Below the pieces are notes generated by a model that searched no databases, had not been told where the DNA came from, and saw only the letters and a program-made list of their open reading frames with translations. Positions 28,198-36,378 of a DNA stretch of 64,000 nucleotides are shown here, in pieces. Origin of the DNA: Rhizobium sp. NLR16a (GTDB lineage: Bacteria > Pseudomonadota > Alphaproteobacteria > Rhizobiales > Rhizobiaceae); the NCBI RefSeq assembly GCF_017948245.1, contig NZ_CP072865.1, forward strand, positions 3,745,501 to 3,809,500. The letters are read 5' to 3'. The position numbers were made by a program, and so were the translations under genes. Within the stretch, counting starts at the first letter, position 1. The number at the start of each line of letters is the position of its first letter.

Positions 28198-29577
28198 ATG
28201 GACTTCGATCTCGTTCTGCAGGGCACGGTGGTGCTGCCGGACCGCATCGTCGAAGCGGGTTATGTCGCCGTGTACGCCGGCAAGATCGCCGAAGTCGGCC
28301 TCGGCGTGCCGCCCGCGGCGCGCGAACGGCATCTGCTCGGAAGAGCGCTGATCCTGCCCGGCGCCATCGATGCGCAGGTGCATTCGCTGTCCCAGAAGGA
28401 TCAGGAGGATTTCGTCTGGTCGACGCGGTCGGCAGCGGCCGGCGGCGTGACCACGATCGTCGACATGCCTTATGACGAGGGCAATCTCGTCTGCTCGGCG
28501 GCGGCGGTCAAGCGAAAGATCGACCATGCCGCCCCGCAGGCGCGTGTCGATTTCGCGCTTTACGGCACCATCGATCCGCAAGAAGGCCCGGCGCGAATCC
28601 CGGAGATGGTCGAGGCCGGCGTCGCCGCCTTCAAGTTTTCGACCTTCGGTACCGATCCCAGACGATTTCCGCGCATTCCGCCTGCCCTGCTCGAGGCCTG
28701 CTTCGCGGCAATCGCGCCGACTGGGCTGACGGCAGGCGTGCATAATGAGGATGACGAGGCCGTGCGCAGCTATATGGAGCAGGTGAAGGCAAGCGGCATC
28801 ACCGACTGGCGGGCGCACGGCCTGTCTCGGCCGGCGATTACCGAGCTCCTGGCGATGCACACGATCTTCGAGACCGGGGCCGATACCGGCTGCCCCGCAC
28901 ATGTGGTGCACTGCTCGCTCGGGCGCGGCTATGACATCGCACGCGCCTACCGCCGCGACGGTTTTGCCGCGACTGTCGAGTGCTGCATCCATTACCTGAC
29001 GCTGGACGAGGAAAACGACGTGAGGCGCCTCGGCGGCAAGGCGAAGATCAATCCGCCGGTTCGGCCGCGCGCCGAAGTGGAGCGGCTCTGGCGGAAAGTG
29101 GCCGAGGGCGACGTCTGGCTGGTCTCGACCGATCACGTCAGCTGGTCGGAGAACCGCAAGACCAACCCCGACATGCTCGCCAATGCATCCGGTGTTCCCG
29201 GCCTCGAGGTTATGGTGCCGCTATTCGTCAAAGGCGCTCTCGAGCGCGGCATTCCCCTGACCTGGGCGGCGCGGCTGATGGCGGAGAATCCGGCGAAACA
29301 TTTCCGGCTCGACCACATCAAGGGGGCGCTGACACCAGGCAAGGACGCCGACATTACCGTGCTGGAGCCGCGCGAAAGCACCTATGATGCGGCTGCGAGC
29401 GGCAACAACGTCGTCGACTGGAGCCCGTATAATGGCATTCGCCTGCCCTGGACCGTCTCCGCCACCTATCTGCGCGGCGAAAGGATCGCCGAGGGCGGCA
29501 AGGTGCTGGCCGCGCCCGGCACCGGCCGATTCGTCCGGCCGCCGTCGCGCCAGGTCATTTCGGGAGCAGCCGCATGA
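28198..29577 (+). CDS. hydantoinase/dihydropyrimidinase-family amidohydrolase, probable hydantoin-5-propionate hydrolase
   Basis: This 459-residue cyclic amidohydrolase would open the hydantoin ring to N-carbamoyl-glutamate, the fourth step of ergothioneine breakdown. TRSAAAGGVTTIVDMP, carbamylated-lysine candidate K146 (AAFKFSTFG), CPAHVVHCS and STDHVSWS follow the allantoinase/hydantoinase pattern. The first metal motif is unusual: DAQVHS, so the first His of HxH is Gln60. The start has a strong AGGAGG. It ends in an ATGA overlap with the next gene, indicating coupling to the carbamoyl hydrolase, as in hydantoin and uracil catabolism. Confidence 0.82.
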   Translation: MDFDLVLQGTVVLPDRIVEAGYVAVYAGKIAEVGLGVPPAARERHLLGRALILPGAIDAQVHSLSQKDQEDFVWSTRSAAAGGVTTIVDMPYDEGNLVCSAAAVKRKIDHAAPQARVDFALYGTIDPQEGPARIPEMVEAGVAAFKFSTFGTDPRRFPRIPPALLEACFAAIAPTGLTAGVHNEDDEAVRSYMEQVKASGITDWRAHGLSRPAITELLAMHTIFETGADTGCPAHVVHCSLGRGYDIARAYRRDGFAATVECCIHYLTLDEENDVRRLGGKAKINPPVRPRAEVERLWRKVAEGDVWLVSTDHVSWSENRKTNPDMLANASGVPGLEVMVPLFVKGALERGIPLTWAARLMAENPAKHFRLDHIKGALTPGKDADITVLEPRESTYDAAASGNNVVDWSPYNGIRLPWTVSATYLRGERIAEGGKVLAAPGTGRFVRPPSRQVISGAAA

Positions 29578-30854
29578 GCCGCAATCTTCCCGTGAATGCC
29601 GGCCGGATCGCTGAAGATATTGAGGCGCTTGCCGATATTACCGAGCCGGCGCGCGCCTGGACACGGCGGGCTTTCACGCCGGTCTTTCTGGAAGGCCGGG
29701 CCTATATCGAGGCGCGGATGAAGGCGGCAGGGCTGGAAACGCGGATCGATGCCGCCGGCAATCTGATCGGCCGGCGCACCGGCAGGAAACCCTGGCTCGG
29801 CACGATCATGCTTGGCTCGCATTCCGACACGGTGCCGGACGGCGGCCGCTTCGACGGCATTGCCGGCGTGGTCTCGGCGCTTGAGGTGGCGCGGGCGCTT
29901 CGTGACCACGGCATGGAACTGGACCACGATCTCGAGATCATCGATTTTCTTGCCGAGGAGGTCAGCATCTTCGGTGTCTCCTGCATCGGCAGCCGCGGCA
30001 TGACCGGGCAATTGCCGGAAGCCTGGCTGTCGCGGGCAAGCGGCGGCCTCGATCTTGCCGGCGGCATCGCCCAGGTGGGCGGCGAGCCTGGCGTGCTGGG
30101 ACGGCAGAAGCGGCCCGATTTGGCAGGCTTCCTGGAGCTCCATATCGAGCAGGGGCCGGTGCTCGAAGCCGAAAGGGAGGATATCGGCATCGTCACCGCA
30201 ATATCGGGCATCACCCGTATCGAGATCACCATCGAGGGGCGGGCCGACCACGCCGGCACGACGCCGATGGACAGGCGGGCGGATGCGCTGGTCGCGGCTT
30301 CGGAGCTGGTGCTCGACATCCGCAACGCCGCCGCCGAGCTTGCCAGAACGCCGGGACATTTCGCGGCGACAGTTGGCGAGTTCAGGATCGAGCCGAATGC
30401 GGCCAATGTCGTGCCCTCCAAGGTCGTGCTGCTGATCGACGGGCGCGCGGAAATCCGCGCAGATATGGAGGCCTTCTGCCGCTGGCTCGACGGCCATGTC
30501 GAAAAGCTGGCGACCGCTTACGGCGTGACGATCGAGGCGCCGAATCGGGTTTCCGACAATCTGCCGACGCCCAGCGATGCCGCGCTGCTTTCGACGCTGG
30601 AGGCCGCCTGCGAACGCGTCGGCGCAAAATACCGGCGCATGGCCTCCGGCGCAGGGCACGATACCGCCTGGATCGCCAAGGTGGCACCGGCAGCAATGAT
30701 CTTCGTGCCCTGCCGGGGAGGTCGCAGCCACTGCCCCGACGAATGGGCCGACAATGACGATATCGCGCTCGGCGCAGCCGTGCTTTTCCAAGCGGTGCGC
30801 GAGATGGACAAGGATTCGAAGCGGGAGAAGGCCGATGGGACGCATACTGGTTGA
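29574..30854 (+). CDS. M20-family N-carbamoyl-amino-acid amidohydrolase, probable N-carbamoyl-glutamate hydrolase
   Basis: This 426-residue member of the HyuC/beta-ureidopropionase/allantoate amidohydrolase group would release glutamate, CO2 and ammonia. Metal-binding motifs are LGSHSDTVPDGGRFDGIAGV (His, Asp), DFLAEEVSIFGVSC (Glu-Glu) and LELHIEQGPVLE (His), with the last ligand in GGRSHCPDEW. The lid-domain motif GRADHAGTTPMD is also present. It starts inside the hydantoinase stop codon and its end overlaps the next gene by 20 bases, so the operon is tightly packed. Confidence 0.87.
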   Translation: MSRNLPVNAGRIAEDIEALADITEPARAWTRRAFTPVFLEGRAYIEARMKAAGLETRIDAAGNLIGRRTGRKPWLGTIMLGSHSDTVPDGGRFDGIAGVVSALEVARALRDHGMELDHDLEIIDFLAEEVSIFGVSCIGSRGMTGQLPEAWLSRASGGLDLAGGIAQVGGEPGVLGRQKRPDLAGFLELHIEQGPVLEAEREDIGIVTAISGITRIEITIEGRADHAGTTPMDRRADALVAASELVLDIRNAAAELARTPGHFAATVGEFRIEPNAANVVPSKVVLLIDGRAEIRADMEAFCRWLDGHVEKLATAYGVTIEAPNRVSDNLPTPSDAALLSTLEAACERVGAKYRRMASGAGHDTAWIAKVAPAAMIFVPCRGGRSHCPDEWADNDDIALGAAVLFQAVREMDKDSKREKADGTHTG

Positions 30855-31932
30855 GAAGGATGTCGAAGCCGCCGTCAAAGGCGGCTCCGTCTATGCCGCC
30901 GGCGGCGGCGGCTGGGCCGATCACGGGCGGATGCTTGGGCTTGCGGCCGTCACCATCGGCAAACCGGAGTTGGTATCGGTCGACGAATTGAAGGATGACG
31001 ACTGGATCGCCACTGCGGCCGCGATCGGCGCGCCGGCCTCCACGACGCCCTGGGAAATGCAGGGCGTCGATTATGTGAAGGCGGTGCAATTGCTGCAGGA
31101 GGCGCTCGGCGAAAGGCTCTCCGGGCTGATCATCGGCCAGAACGGCAAATCCTCGACGCTGAACGGCTGGCTGCCGTCGGCGATCCTCGGCACCAAGGTG
31201 GTCGATGCCGTCGGCGATATCCGCGCCCACCCGACCGGCGACATGGGCTCGATCGGCATGGCCGCCTCACCCGAGCCGATGATCCAGACCGCCGTCGGCG
31301 GCAACAGGGCCGAAAACCGTTACATCGAGCTGGTGGTGAAGGGCGCGACGGCAAAGATCTCGCCGGTGTTGCGCGCCGCCGCCGATCAGTCCGGCGGTTT
31401 CATCGCCAGCTGCCGCAATCCGCTCCGGGCCTCCTATATCAGGGCGCATGCGGCCCTCGGCGGCATCTCGATGGCGCTTGCGCTCGGAGAAGCGATCATT
31501 GCGGCGGAGAAGCGGGGCGGGCCAGCGGTCATCGATGCGATCTGCAGGACGACGGGCGGGCATGTCCTCGCCGAAGGCGTCATCAGCCGGAAGGACGTCG
31601 TCTATACCAAGGAAGCCTTCGATATCGGCACCATCGCCGTCGGCTCGGGTGATAAATCGGTGACGCTGCATGTGATGAACGAATATATGGCCGTGGACGA
31701 TGCGGGCGGCGGGCGGCTTGCGACCTTCCCCGCCGTGATCACTACGCTGTCGTCTGAGGGCGAGCCGCTGAGCGTCGGGCAGTTGCAGGAAGGCATGCAT
31801 GTCTTCATCCTGCATGTGCCGATGGATATCATTCCGCTGTCGGCTAGCGTGCTCGATCCGACAGTTTATCCCGTCGTCGAAAAGGCTATGGGAATCGAGA
31901 TCGCGCGTTATGCACTGGCGGCGAAGGCCTGA
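30835..31932 (+). CDS. DUF917 protein, probable thiohydantoin desulfurase of ergothioneine catabolism
   Basis: This 365-residue member of the DUF917 (S-methyl thiohydantoin desulfurase) family has an N-terminal glycine-rich AAGGGGWADHGRML. The central block DAVGDIRAHPTGDMGSIGM and the end HVFILHVPMDIIPLSASVLDP are also present. In the reconstituted ergothioneine pathway a new enzyme type replaces the sulfur of 5-oxo-2-thioxo-imidazolidine propionate by oxygen, linking the urocanase-like and hydantoinase-like steps. This gene is the natural candidate. ATG 30835 overlaps the carbamoyl hydrolase by 20 bases. Confidence 0.8.
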   Translation: MGRILVEKDVEAAVKGGSVYAAGGGGWADHGRMLGLAAVTIGKPELVSVDELKDDDWIATAAAIGAPASTTPWEMQGVDYVKAVQLLQEALGERLSGLIIGQNGKSSTLNGWLPSAILGTKVVDAVGDIRAHPTGDMGSIGMAASPEPMIQTAVGGNRAENRYIELVVKGATAKISPVLRAAADQSGGFIASCRNPLRASYIRAHAALGGISMALALGEAIIAAEKRGGPAVIDAICRTTGGHVLAEGVISRKDVVYTKEAFDIGTIAVGSGDKSVTLHVMNEYMAVDDAGGGRLATFPAVITTLSSEGEPLSVGQLQEGMHVFILHVPMDIIPLSASVLDPTVYPVVEKAMGIEIARYALAAKA

Positions 31933-31935
31933 GCC

Positions 31936-32265
31936 ATGGCACGCGATCCCGGCCTTGAAGAACTGCTGCGTGAGGAACTCGGCGATCGTCCTGGCCTCAG
32001 CGAAAAATCCATGTTCGGCGGCCGCGCCTTCCTGCTGAACGGCAATCTTCTCTGCGGCGCGCGCAGTGACGGCATGTTGATCCGTCTCGGCAAGGGCAAT
32101 GATGATTGGGCGCTGGCGCTGCCCGGCGTAATCCGGATGCTGATGGGCGAGCGGGTCATGCACGGCTGGCTGCGCGCCTCCGCCGAGGCTTACGGCGACG
32201 ATGCCCTGAGACGGCGTCTGCTCGATGCGGCGCTTGCCTATGTGGAATCGCTGCCGGGCAAGTGA
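31936..32265 (+). CDS. TfoX/Sxy N-terminal-domain protein
   Basis: This 109-residue protein consists only of a TfoX_N domain (SEKSMFGGRAFLLNGNLLCGARSDGMLIRLG). It lacks the C-terminal domain of the competence regulator Sxy. Stand-alone TfoX_N proteins are common in soil bacteria and of unknown function. It starts three bases after the desulfurase stop and precedes thiourocanate hydratase, inside the operon. It may be a bystander, or it may have a role in the pathway that has not been described. Confidence 0.82.
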   Translation: MARDPGLEELLREELGDRPGLSEKSMFGGRAFLLNGNLLCGARSDGMLIRLGKGNDDWALALPGVIRMLMGERVMHGWLRASAEAYGDDALRRRLLDAALAYVESLPGK

Positions 32266-32278
32266 CCAATTAGCTTCC

Positions 32279-32301
32279 CCTTCTCCCCAGCGGGGAGAAG
32301 G
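32279..32301. repeat. intergenic hairpin repeat
   Basis: CCTTCTCCCC (32279-32288) and GGGGAGAAGG (32292-32301) form a perfect 10-bp stem with an AGC loop. No T-run follows, so it is not a typical terminator. Similar CTTCTCCCC-type hairpins are frequent between rhizobial genes. It may moderate expression inside the operon. Confidence 0.55.
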
Positions 32302-32332
32302 AAAAAGCAGAGAACCAAGCGAGGAACCCGTG

Positions 32333-33994
32333 ATGCCGAAGGCCAATCCACGCCATCCGAAATTTCCAATTCCCGGCGGACCGGAGTTGCGTGCCAAGGG
32401 CTGGCGACAGGAGGCGCTGCTGCGGCTCCTCGAAAACGTGCTCGCCGTCGGCGAGGATCCCGACAATCTGATCGTCTATGCCGCGCTCGGCAAGGCAGCG
32501 CGCAACTGGCCGGCGCACAAGGGCATCGTCAAGGCGCTGACGGAGATGGATGAGGACCAGACGCTGCTCATCCAGTCAGGCAAGCCGATCGGGGTCGTAA
32601 AGACCCATGCAAAGGCGCCGCTCGTCATCATGGCGAACTGCAACATCGTCGGGCAATGGGCAAAGGCCGAAGTGTTCTACGAGCTGCAGCGCAAAGGGCT
32701 GATCTGCTGGGGCGGGCTGACGGCCGGCGCCTGGCAATATATCGGCAGTCAGGGCGTCATCCAGGGTACTTACGAGATTTTCATGCGCATCGCCGAACGC
32801 CGCTTCGGCGGTGATCTCCATGGCCGATTCGTGCTGACGGCCGGCCTCGGCGGCATGGGCGGGGCGCAGCCGCTCGCCGGCCGCATGGCAGGCGCGGCGA
32901 TCCTCTGCGTCGACATCGATCCGGAGCGGGCGCGAAAACGCCAGCAGATCGGCTATCTCCAGAAAATCGCTCCCGATCTCGATACCGCGCTTGAAATGAT
33001 CGATGCGGCGGCGAAGGAGAAGCGGGCGCTGTCCGTCGGCCTCGTCGGCAATGCGGCGGAGGTTTATCCCGAGATCGCTCGGCGCGGCATCGTGCCCGAT
33101 ATCGTCACCGATCAGACCTCGGCGCATGACCTCGTCTATGGCTACGTACCGAAGGGCATGAGCCTTGATCAGGTCAGAGGCCTGCGCGACGACGGCCAGG
33201 GGCAATTGATGGCGGCAAGCCGCGCCTCGATCGTTGATCATGTCACCGCGATGCTGGAGTTCCAGAAGAAGGGCTCCGAAGTCTTCGACAATGGCAACCT
33301 CATCCGCACGCAGGCGAAAGAGGGCGGTGTCGCCAACGCCTTCGATATTCCGATCTTCACCGAGGCCTATCTCAGGCCGCTCTTTGCCCGGGCGATCGGG
33401 CCGTTCCGCTGGATGGCGCTGTCGGGCGAGGAGAGCGATATCGCCCGGATTGACGACCTGCTCATCGAGATGTTTCCCGACAACAAGATCATCACCAATT
33501 GGATCCGGCTGGCGCGCGAGCACGTGCCCTTCGAGGGGCTGCCGGCACGCATCGCCTGGCTCGGACATGGCGAACGTACGGCGCTTGCTCTTCGCGTCAA
33601 TGCGCTGGTGGCGAGCGGTGTGCTGAAAGGTCCCGTCGCCTTCTCCCGCGACCATCTCGATGCCGGCGCCATGGCGCATCCGAATATCATGACCGAGCGG
33701 ATGAAGGACGGGTCCGACGCGATCGCCGACTGGCCGCTGATCGATGCGATGATGCTCTGCTCCTCGATGGCCGATCTCGTCGTCGTCCATTCCGGCGGCG
33801 GCGGCTATGCCGGCTACATGACGAGCTGCGGCGTCACCGTGATCGCCGATGGCACCGATGCCGCCGAAGAACGGCTCGACCACGCGCTCACCAACGACAC
33901 GGCGCTCGGCGTGATGCGCTATGCCGATGCCGGATATGACGAGGCGCTTGATGAGGTGGCGAGGAAGGACGTGCCCTATCTCAGACTAGATTGA
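32333..33994 (+). CDS. urocanase homologue, probable thiourocanate hydratase
   Basis: This 553-residue protein has the urocanase NAD-binding core RFVLTAGLGGMGGAQPLAGRMAGAAILCVDID. A late glycine-rich segment VVHSGGGGYAGYMTSCGV differs from the usual histidine-pathway HutU ending. Urocanase adds water to urocanate using tightly bound NAD as electrophile. The thio-variant converts thiourocanate to the thiohydantoin acid precursor. Genes for imidazolonepropionase and formiminoglutamase are absent here, and the five ergothioneine-type enzymes are together, so the thio-substrate is preferred. ATG 32333 follows GAGGA; the longer open frame from 32225 reads through the hairpin repeat and is not used. 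Confidence 0.8.
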   Translation: MPKANPRHPKFPIPGGPELRAKGWRQEALLRLLENVLAVGEDPDNLIVYAALGKAARNWPAHKGIVKALTEMDEDQTLLIQSGKPIGVVKTHAKAPLVIMANCNIVGQWAKAEVFYELQRKGLICWGGLTAGAWQYIGSQGVIQGTYEIFMRIAERRFGGDLHGRFVLTAGLGGMGGAQPLAGRMAGAAILCVDIDPERARKRQQIGYLQKIAPDLDTALEMIDAAAKEKRALSVGLVGNAAEVYPEIARRGIVPDIVTDQTSAHDLVYGYVPKGMSLDQVRGLRDDGQGQLMAASRASIVDHVTAMLEFQKKGSEVFDNGNLIRTQAKEGGVANAFDIPIFTEAYLRPLFARAIGPFRWMALSGEESDIARIDDLLIEMFPDNKIITNWIRLAREHVPFEGLPARIAWLGHGERTALALRVNALVASGVLKGPVAFSRDHLDAGAMAHPNIMTERMKDGSDAIADWPLIDAMMLCSSMADLVVVHSGGGGYAGYMTSCGVTVIADGTDAAEERLDHALTNDTALGVMRYADAGYDEALDEVARKDVPYLRLD

Positions 33995-34078
33995 TTCAAG
34001 GGCGGGCCTTACCTGAAGCATGACGGCGATATCGGCGACGGTCAGCACGAGATGGCCGAGACGGTCGATGCTGATCAT
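33986..34078 (-). pseudogene. remnant of a VOC/glyoxalase-family gene
   Basis: Thirty codons (MISIDRLGHLVLTVADI then a diverged tail) match the first strand and helix of VOC proteins, which normally run to 120-150 residues. The frame ends at TAG 33988-33986, inside the end of the convergent thiourocanate hydratase gene. Its ATG overlaps the MFS stop by four bases, so it was probably the second gene of that operon and was truncated by a deletion. Confidence 0.65.
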
Positions 34079-35343
34079 GCCTTTCTCCTTGCGAAGTGGT
34101 GCGCGACACAGGCCGACATAAAGGCGAGCGCCAGCATGGCAAGGGTGAAGATGACGACGGCTGCCCAGCCTTCGACCGCGAAGAACCAGCCGCCGGCCGA
34201 GCCGATGAGGCTGGAGCCGACATAATAGGCCAGCATGTAGATCGATGAAGCGTGCCCCTTGTTGCCGAGGGCAAGCTTGCCGACAAGGCCGCTGGCGATG
34301 GAATGGCTCATGAAGAAGCCGGTCGTCAGCACGATGATACCGAGGATGATCGACGGCAGCGACGCGAAGAGCGTCAATGCGCTGCCGGCGGCCGTCAGCG
34401 CGAGGCCGAAGAGAAGCACCGGAAAGTGGCCGATCCGGTCTCCCAGCAGGCCGCCGATCGAGGTGGCGCCGATGCCGAAGAGATAGACGGTGAAGATCAA
34501 TCCGAGTTCGGTCTGATTGAGGCCGTAAGGCGGCGCCATGAGGCGGAAACCAGCGTAATTGTAGATCGTCACGAAGGAGCCCATCGCCAGGAAGGCGATG
34601 GCGAAGAGGAAGGGCAGCGCCGGATTTCTGAGATGGCCAAGCCAGGCTCTGGCGTGAAAACGCGGATCGAAACCCGGCCGACGGACGAAATTCTTTGACG
34701 GCGGCAGGAGGGCGATAAAGCCGATCGCCGCGGCAAGTCCGATGGCGCCGATCAAGAAGAGCGCCGGGCGCCAGCCAAGATATTCGGCGAAGATGCCTGT
34801 CAGCACGCGGCCGGACATGCCGCCGAAGGCCGTGCCGCCGACATAAAGGCCCATGGTGGCGCCGAGGCCGCGGGGATCGATCTCCTCGGCAAGATAGGCC
34901 ATGGCGACGGCGGGCACGCCGCCGAGAACGAGACCCTGGAGGGCGCGGATGACGAGCAGCAGATGCCAATTCGGGGCGAAAGCCGTAGCAATCGTCAGCA
35001 ACGCCGCACCGACCAGCGATATCGACATCAGGCTGCGGCGGCCAAGGCCTTCCGAGACGGCGGCGGCGCAGACGATGGCAACCGCCAGGAAACCGGTGGA
35101 GAGCGACAGCGACAGCGAGCTTCCGGCCGGGCTGACGGAAAACTCCTGCGATAAGACCGGCAGCAGCGGCTGCACGCAATAGAGCAGCGAGAAGGTGGAA
35201 AAACCGGAGAGAAAGAGCGCCAGGCTGGCGCGGCGATAGGCACCTGTGCCGCGCGTCAGGTAATGCTTTTCTCCTGCGATCACGGTTTTCACGGTTCGCG
35301 CTGGCGGCGGCATATCTTCATTCTGGTGGGCGTTCGAATTCAT
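34075..35343 (-). CDS. MFS transporter, YnfM-like
   Basis: This is a 422-residue major facilitator with about twelve hydrophobic segments. The loop-2 motif is around VSEGLGRRSLM, and GRVLTGIFAEYLGWRPALFLIGA is typical of drug-efflux or YnfM families. The first 35 residues are hydrophilic and cytoplasmic. It is transcribed with, or from beside, the LysR gene: only three bases separate the LysR stop (35347) from the end of this gene at 35343, on the same strand. The substrate is unknown. It is convergent to the ergothioneine operon, so it is not clearly part of it. Confidence 0.86.
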   Translation of the reverse strand: MNSNAHQNEDMPPPARTVKTVIAGEKHYLTRGTGAYRRASLALFLSGFSTFSLLYCVQPLLPVLSQEFSVSPAGSSLSLSLSTGFLAVAIVCAAAVSEGLGRRSLMSISLVGAALLTIATAFAPNWHLLLVIRALQGLVLGGVPAVAMAYLAEEIDPRGLGATMGLYVGGTAFGGMSGRVLTGIFAEYLGWRPALFLIGAIGLAAAIGFIALLPPSKNFVRRPGFDPRFHARAWLGHLRNPALPFLFAIAFLAMGSFVTIYNYAGFRLMAPPYGLNQTELGLIFTVYLFGIGATSIGGLLGDRIGHFPVLLFGLALTAAGSALTLFASLPSIILGIIVLTTGFFMSHSIASGLVGKLALGNKGHASSIYMLAYYVGSSLIGSAGGWFFAVEGWAAVVIFTLAMLALAFMSACVAHHFARRKA

Positions 35344-35346
35344 GTG

Positions 35347-36252
35347 TTAACCCGCTGGATCCCAATAGGGCGGATCCCCGAAGCTCTTCCTCAAGTGATC
35401 GGCGATAGCGCGGAGCTTGGCCGAGGGATTTCGGCCCTCGGGATGGGCCAAATAGATGAATTCGGCCTCCGGCCTGTGACCGACATCGATTTCGGCAAGC
35501 CGGCCCTCGCGAATGGCCGGGCCGGCGATGAAGGCCGGCAGCAGGGCGATGCCGAGGCCGGCAATCGCGGCATCGCGCAGCATGTCGCCATTGTTGATGC
35601 CGAGCGCCAGTTTGGCGCGGACGACGACCGCCCCCTCCGGGGTCTCGAAGCGCCAGTCGGCAACGCCGCGATTGGTATAGAAGACGCCGCGATGGCGGTT
35701 CAGATCGGCGAGCGACGATGGCGTTCCCTCGCGGGCGAGATAATCCGGCGAAGCGCAGAGAAGTCGGCGGCTGCGGGTGAGCTTCCAGGCGACCAGTCGG
35801 CTGTCGGCGATCGGGCCGTTGCGGATGATGGCGTCGTAGCCGTCCGAGGCCGCATCGACGCGGCGGTCATCGATGTCGAGCGTCAACTCGATGTCGGGAT
35901 GGTCGGCAAGAAAGGGGTAGAGCGCCGGGCCGAGATGCATGCGGCCGAACGTGACCGGGGCGGCGATGCGGATCGGGCCGGACAGCGTGCCGCGCCGCTC
36001 GGCCATGTCGGCGGCGGCCTCGTCAATCTCACGCACGATGCGCGCGGCGCGCTCGAGAAATGCAGATCCGTCCTCCGTCAAGGTGAGCTTGCGGGTCGTT
36101 CGGTGCAGCAGGACGCCGCCCAACGACTTCTCCAATTCCGCCAGCCTTTCGCTGACGACGGACTTGGAGAGCCGCAGCCTCCTGGCCGCCTCGCTGACCG
36201 AGCCTGCCTCCGCCACGGCGACGAAAGCCGCAATGCCTTCTATCCTGATCAT
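35347..36252 (-). CDS. LysR-family transcriptional regulator
   Basis: This 301-residue regulator has the N-terminal LysR helix-turn-helix (AEAGSVSEAARRLRLSKSVVSERLAELEKSLGGVLLHR). A periplasmic-binding-like effector domain follows (SGPIRIAAPVTFGRMHLGPAL), of the CrgA/DmlR-like group. It is divergent from an SDR gene and sits immediately upstream of the MFS gene on its own strand. The 126-base divergent region holds TTCGG-N5-CCGAA (36255-36269), a possible operator. It probably controls one or both neighbours. Confidence 0.9.
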   Translation of the reverse strand: MIRIEGIAAFVAVAEAGSVSEAARRLRLSKSVVSERLAELEKSLGGVLLHRTTRKLTLTEDGSAFLERAARIVREIDEAAADMAERRGTLSGPIRIAAPVTFGRMHLGPALYPFLADHPDIELTLDIDDRRVDAASDGYDAIIRNGPIADSRLVAWKLTRSRRLLCASPDYLAREGTPSSLADLNRHRGVFYTNRGVADWRFETPEGAVVVRAKLALGINNGDMLRDAAIAGLGIALLPAFIAGPAIREGRLAEIDVGHRPEAEFIYLAHPEGRNPSAKLRAIADHLRKSFGDPPYWDPAG

Positions 36253-36254
36253 CG

Positions 36255-36269
36255 TTCGGTATTTCCGAA
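36255..36269. promoter_or_regulatory. inverted repeat, possible LysR operator
   Basis: TTCGG-TATTT-CCGAA lies a few bases upstream of the LysR start in the LysR/SDR divergent region. A second pair, CGTTCGG and CCGAACG, spans it. The position suits autoregulation, but no experimental consensus is known to me for this regulator. Confidence 0.35.
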
Positions 36270-36378
36270 TTCGAGTTCCTTAATCTGGAGACTAACCCGA
36301 ACGAAATGAACATGCCATCTTCTGGTCAACGAAAGGGACGGCAGGGGCCGCCTCGGATCAACAACAGGAGATGGAACC

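Noticed and set aside
26489..33994. Ordinary histidine utilisation (hut) locus.
   Set aside because: The lyase lacks the MIO triad, imidazolonepropionase and formiminoglutamate hydrolase genes are missing, and DUF917, hydantoinase and carbamoyl hydrolase genes take their place.
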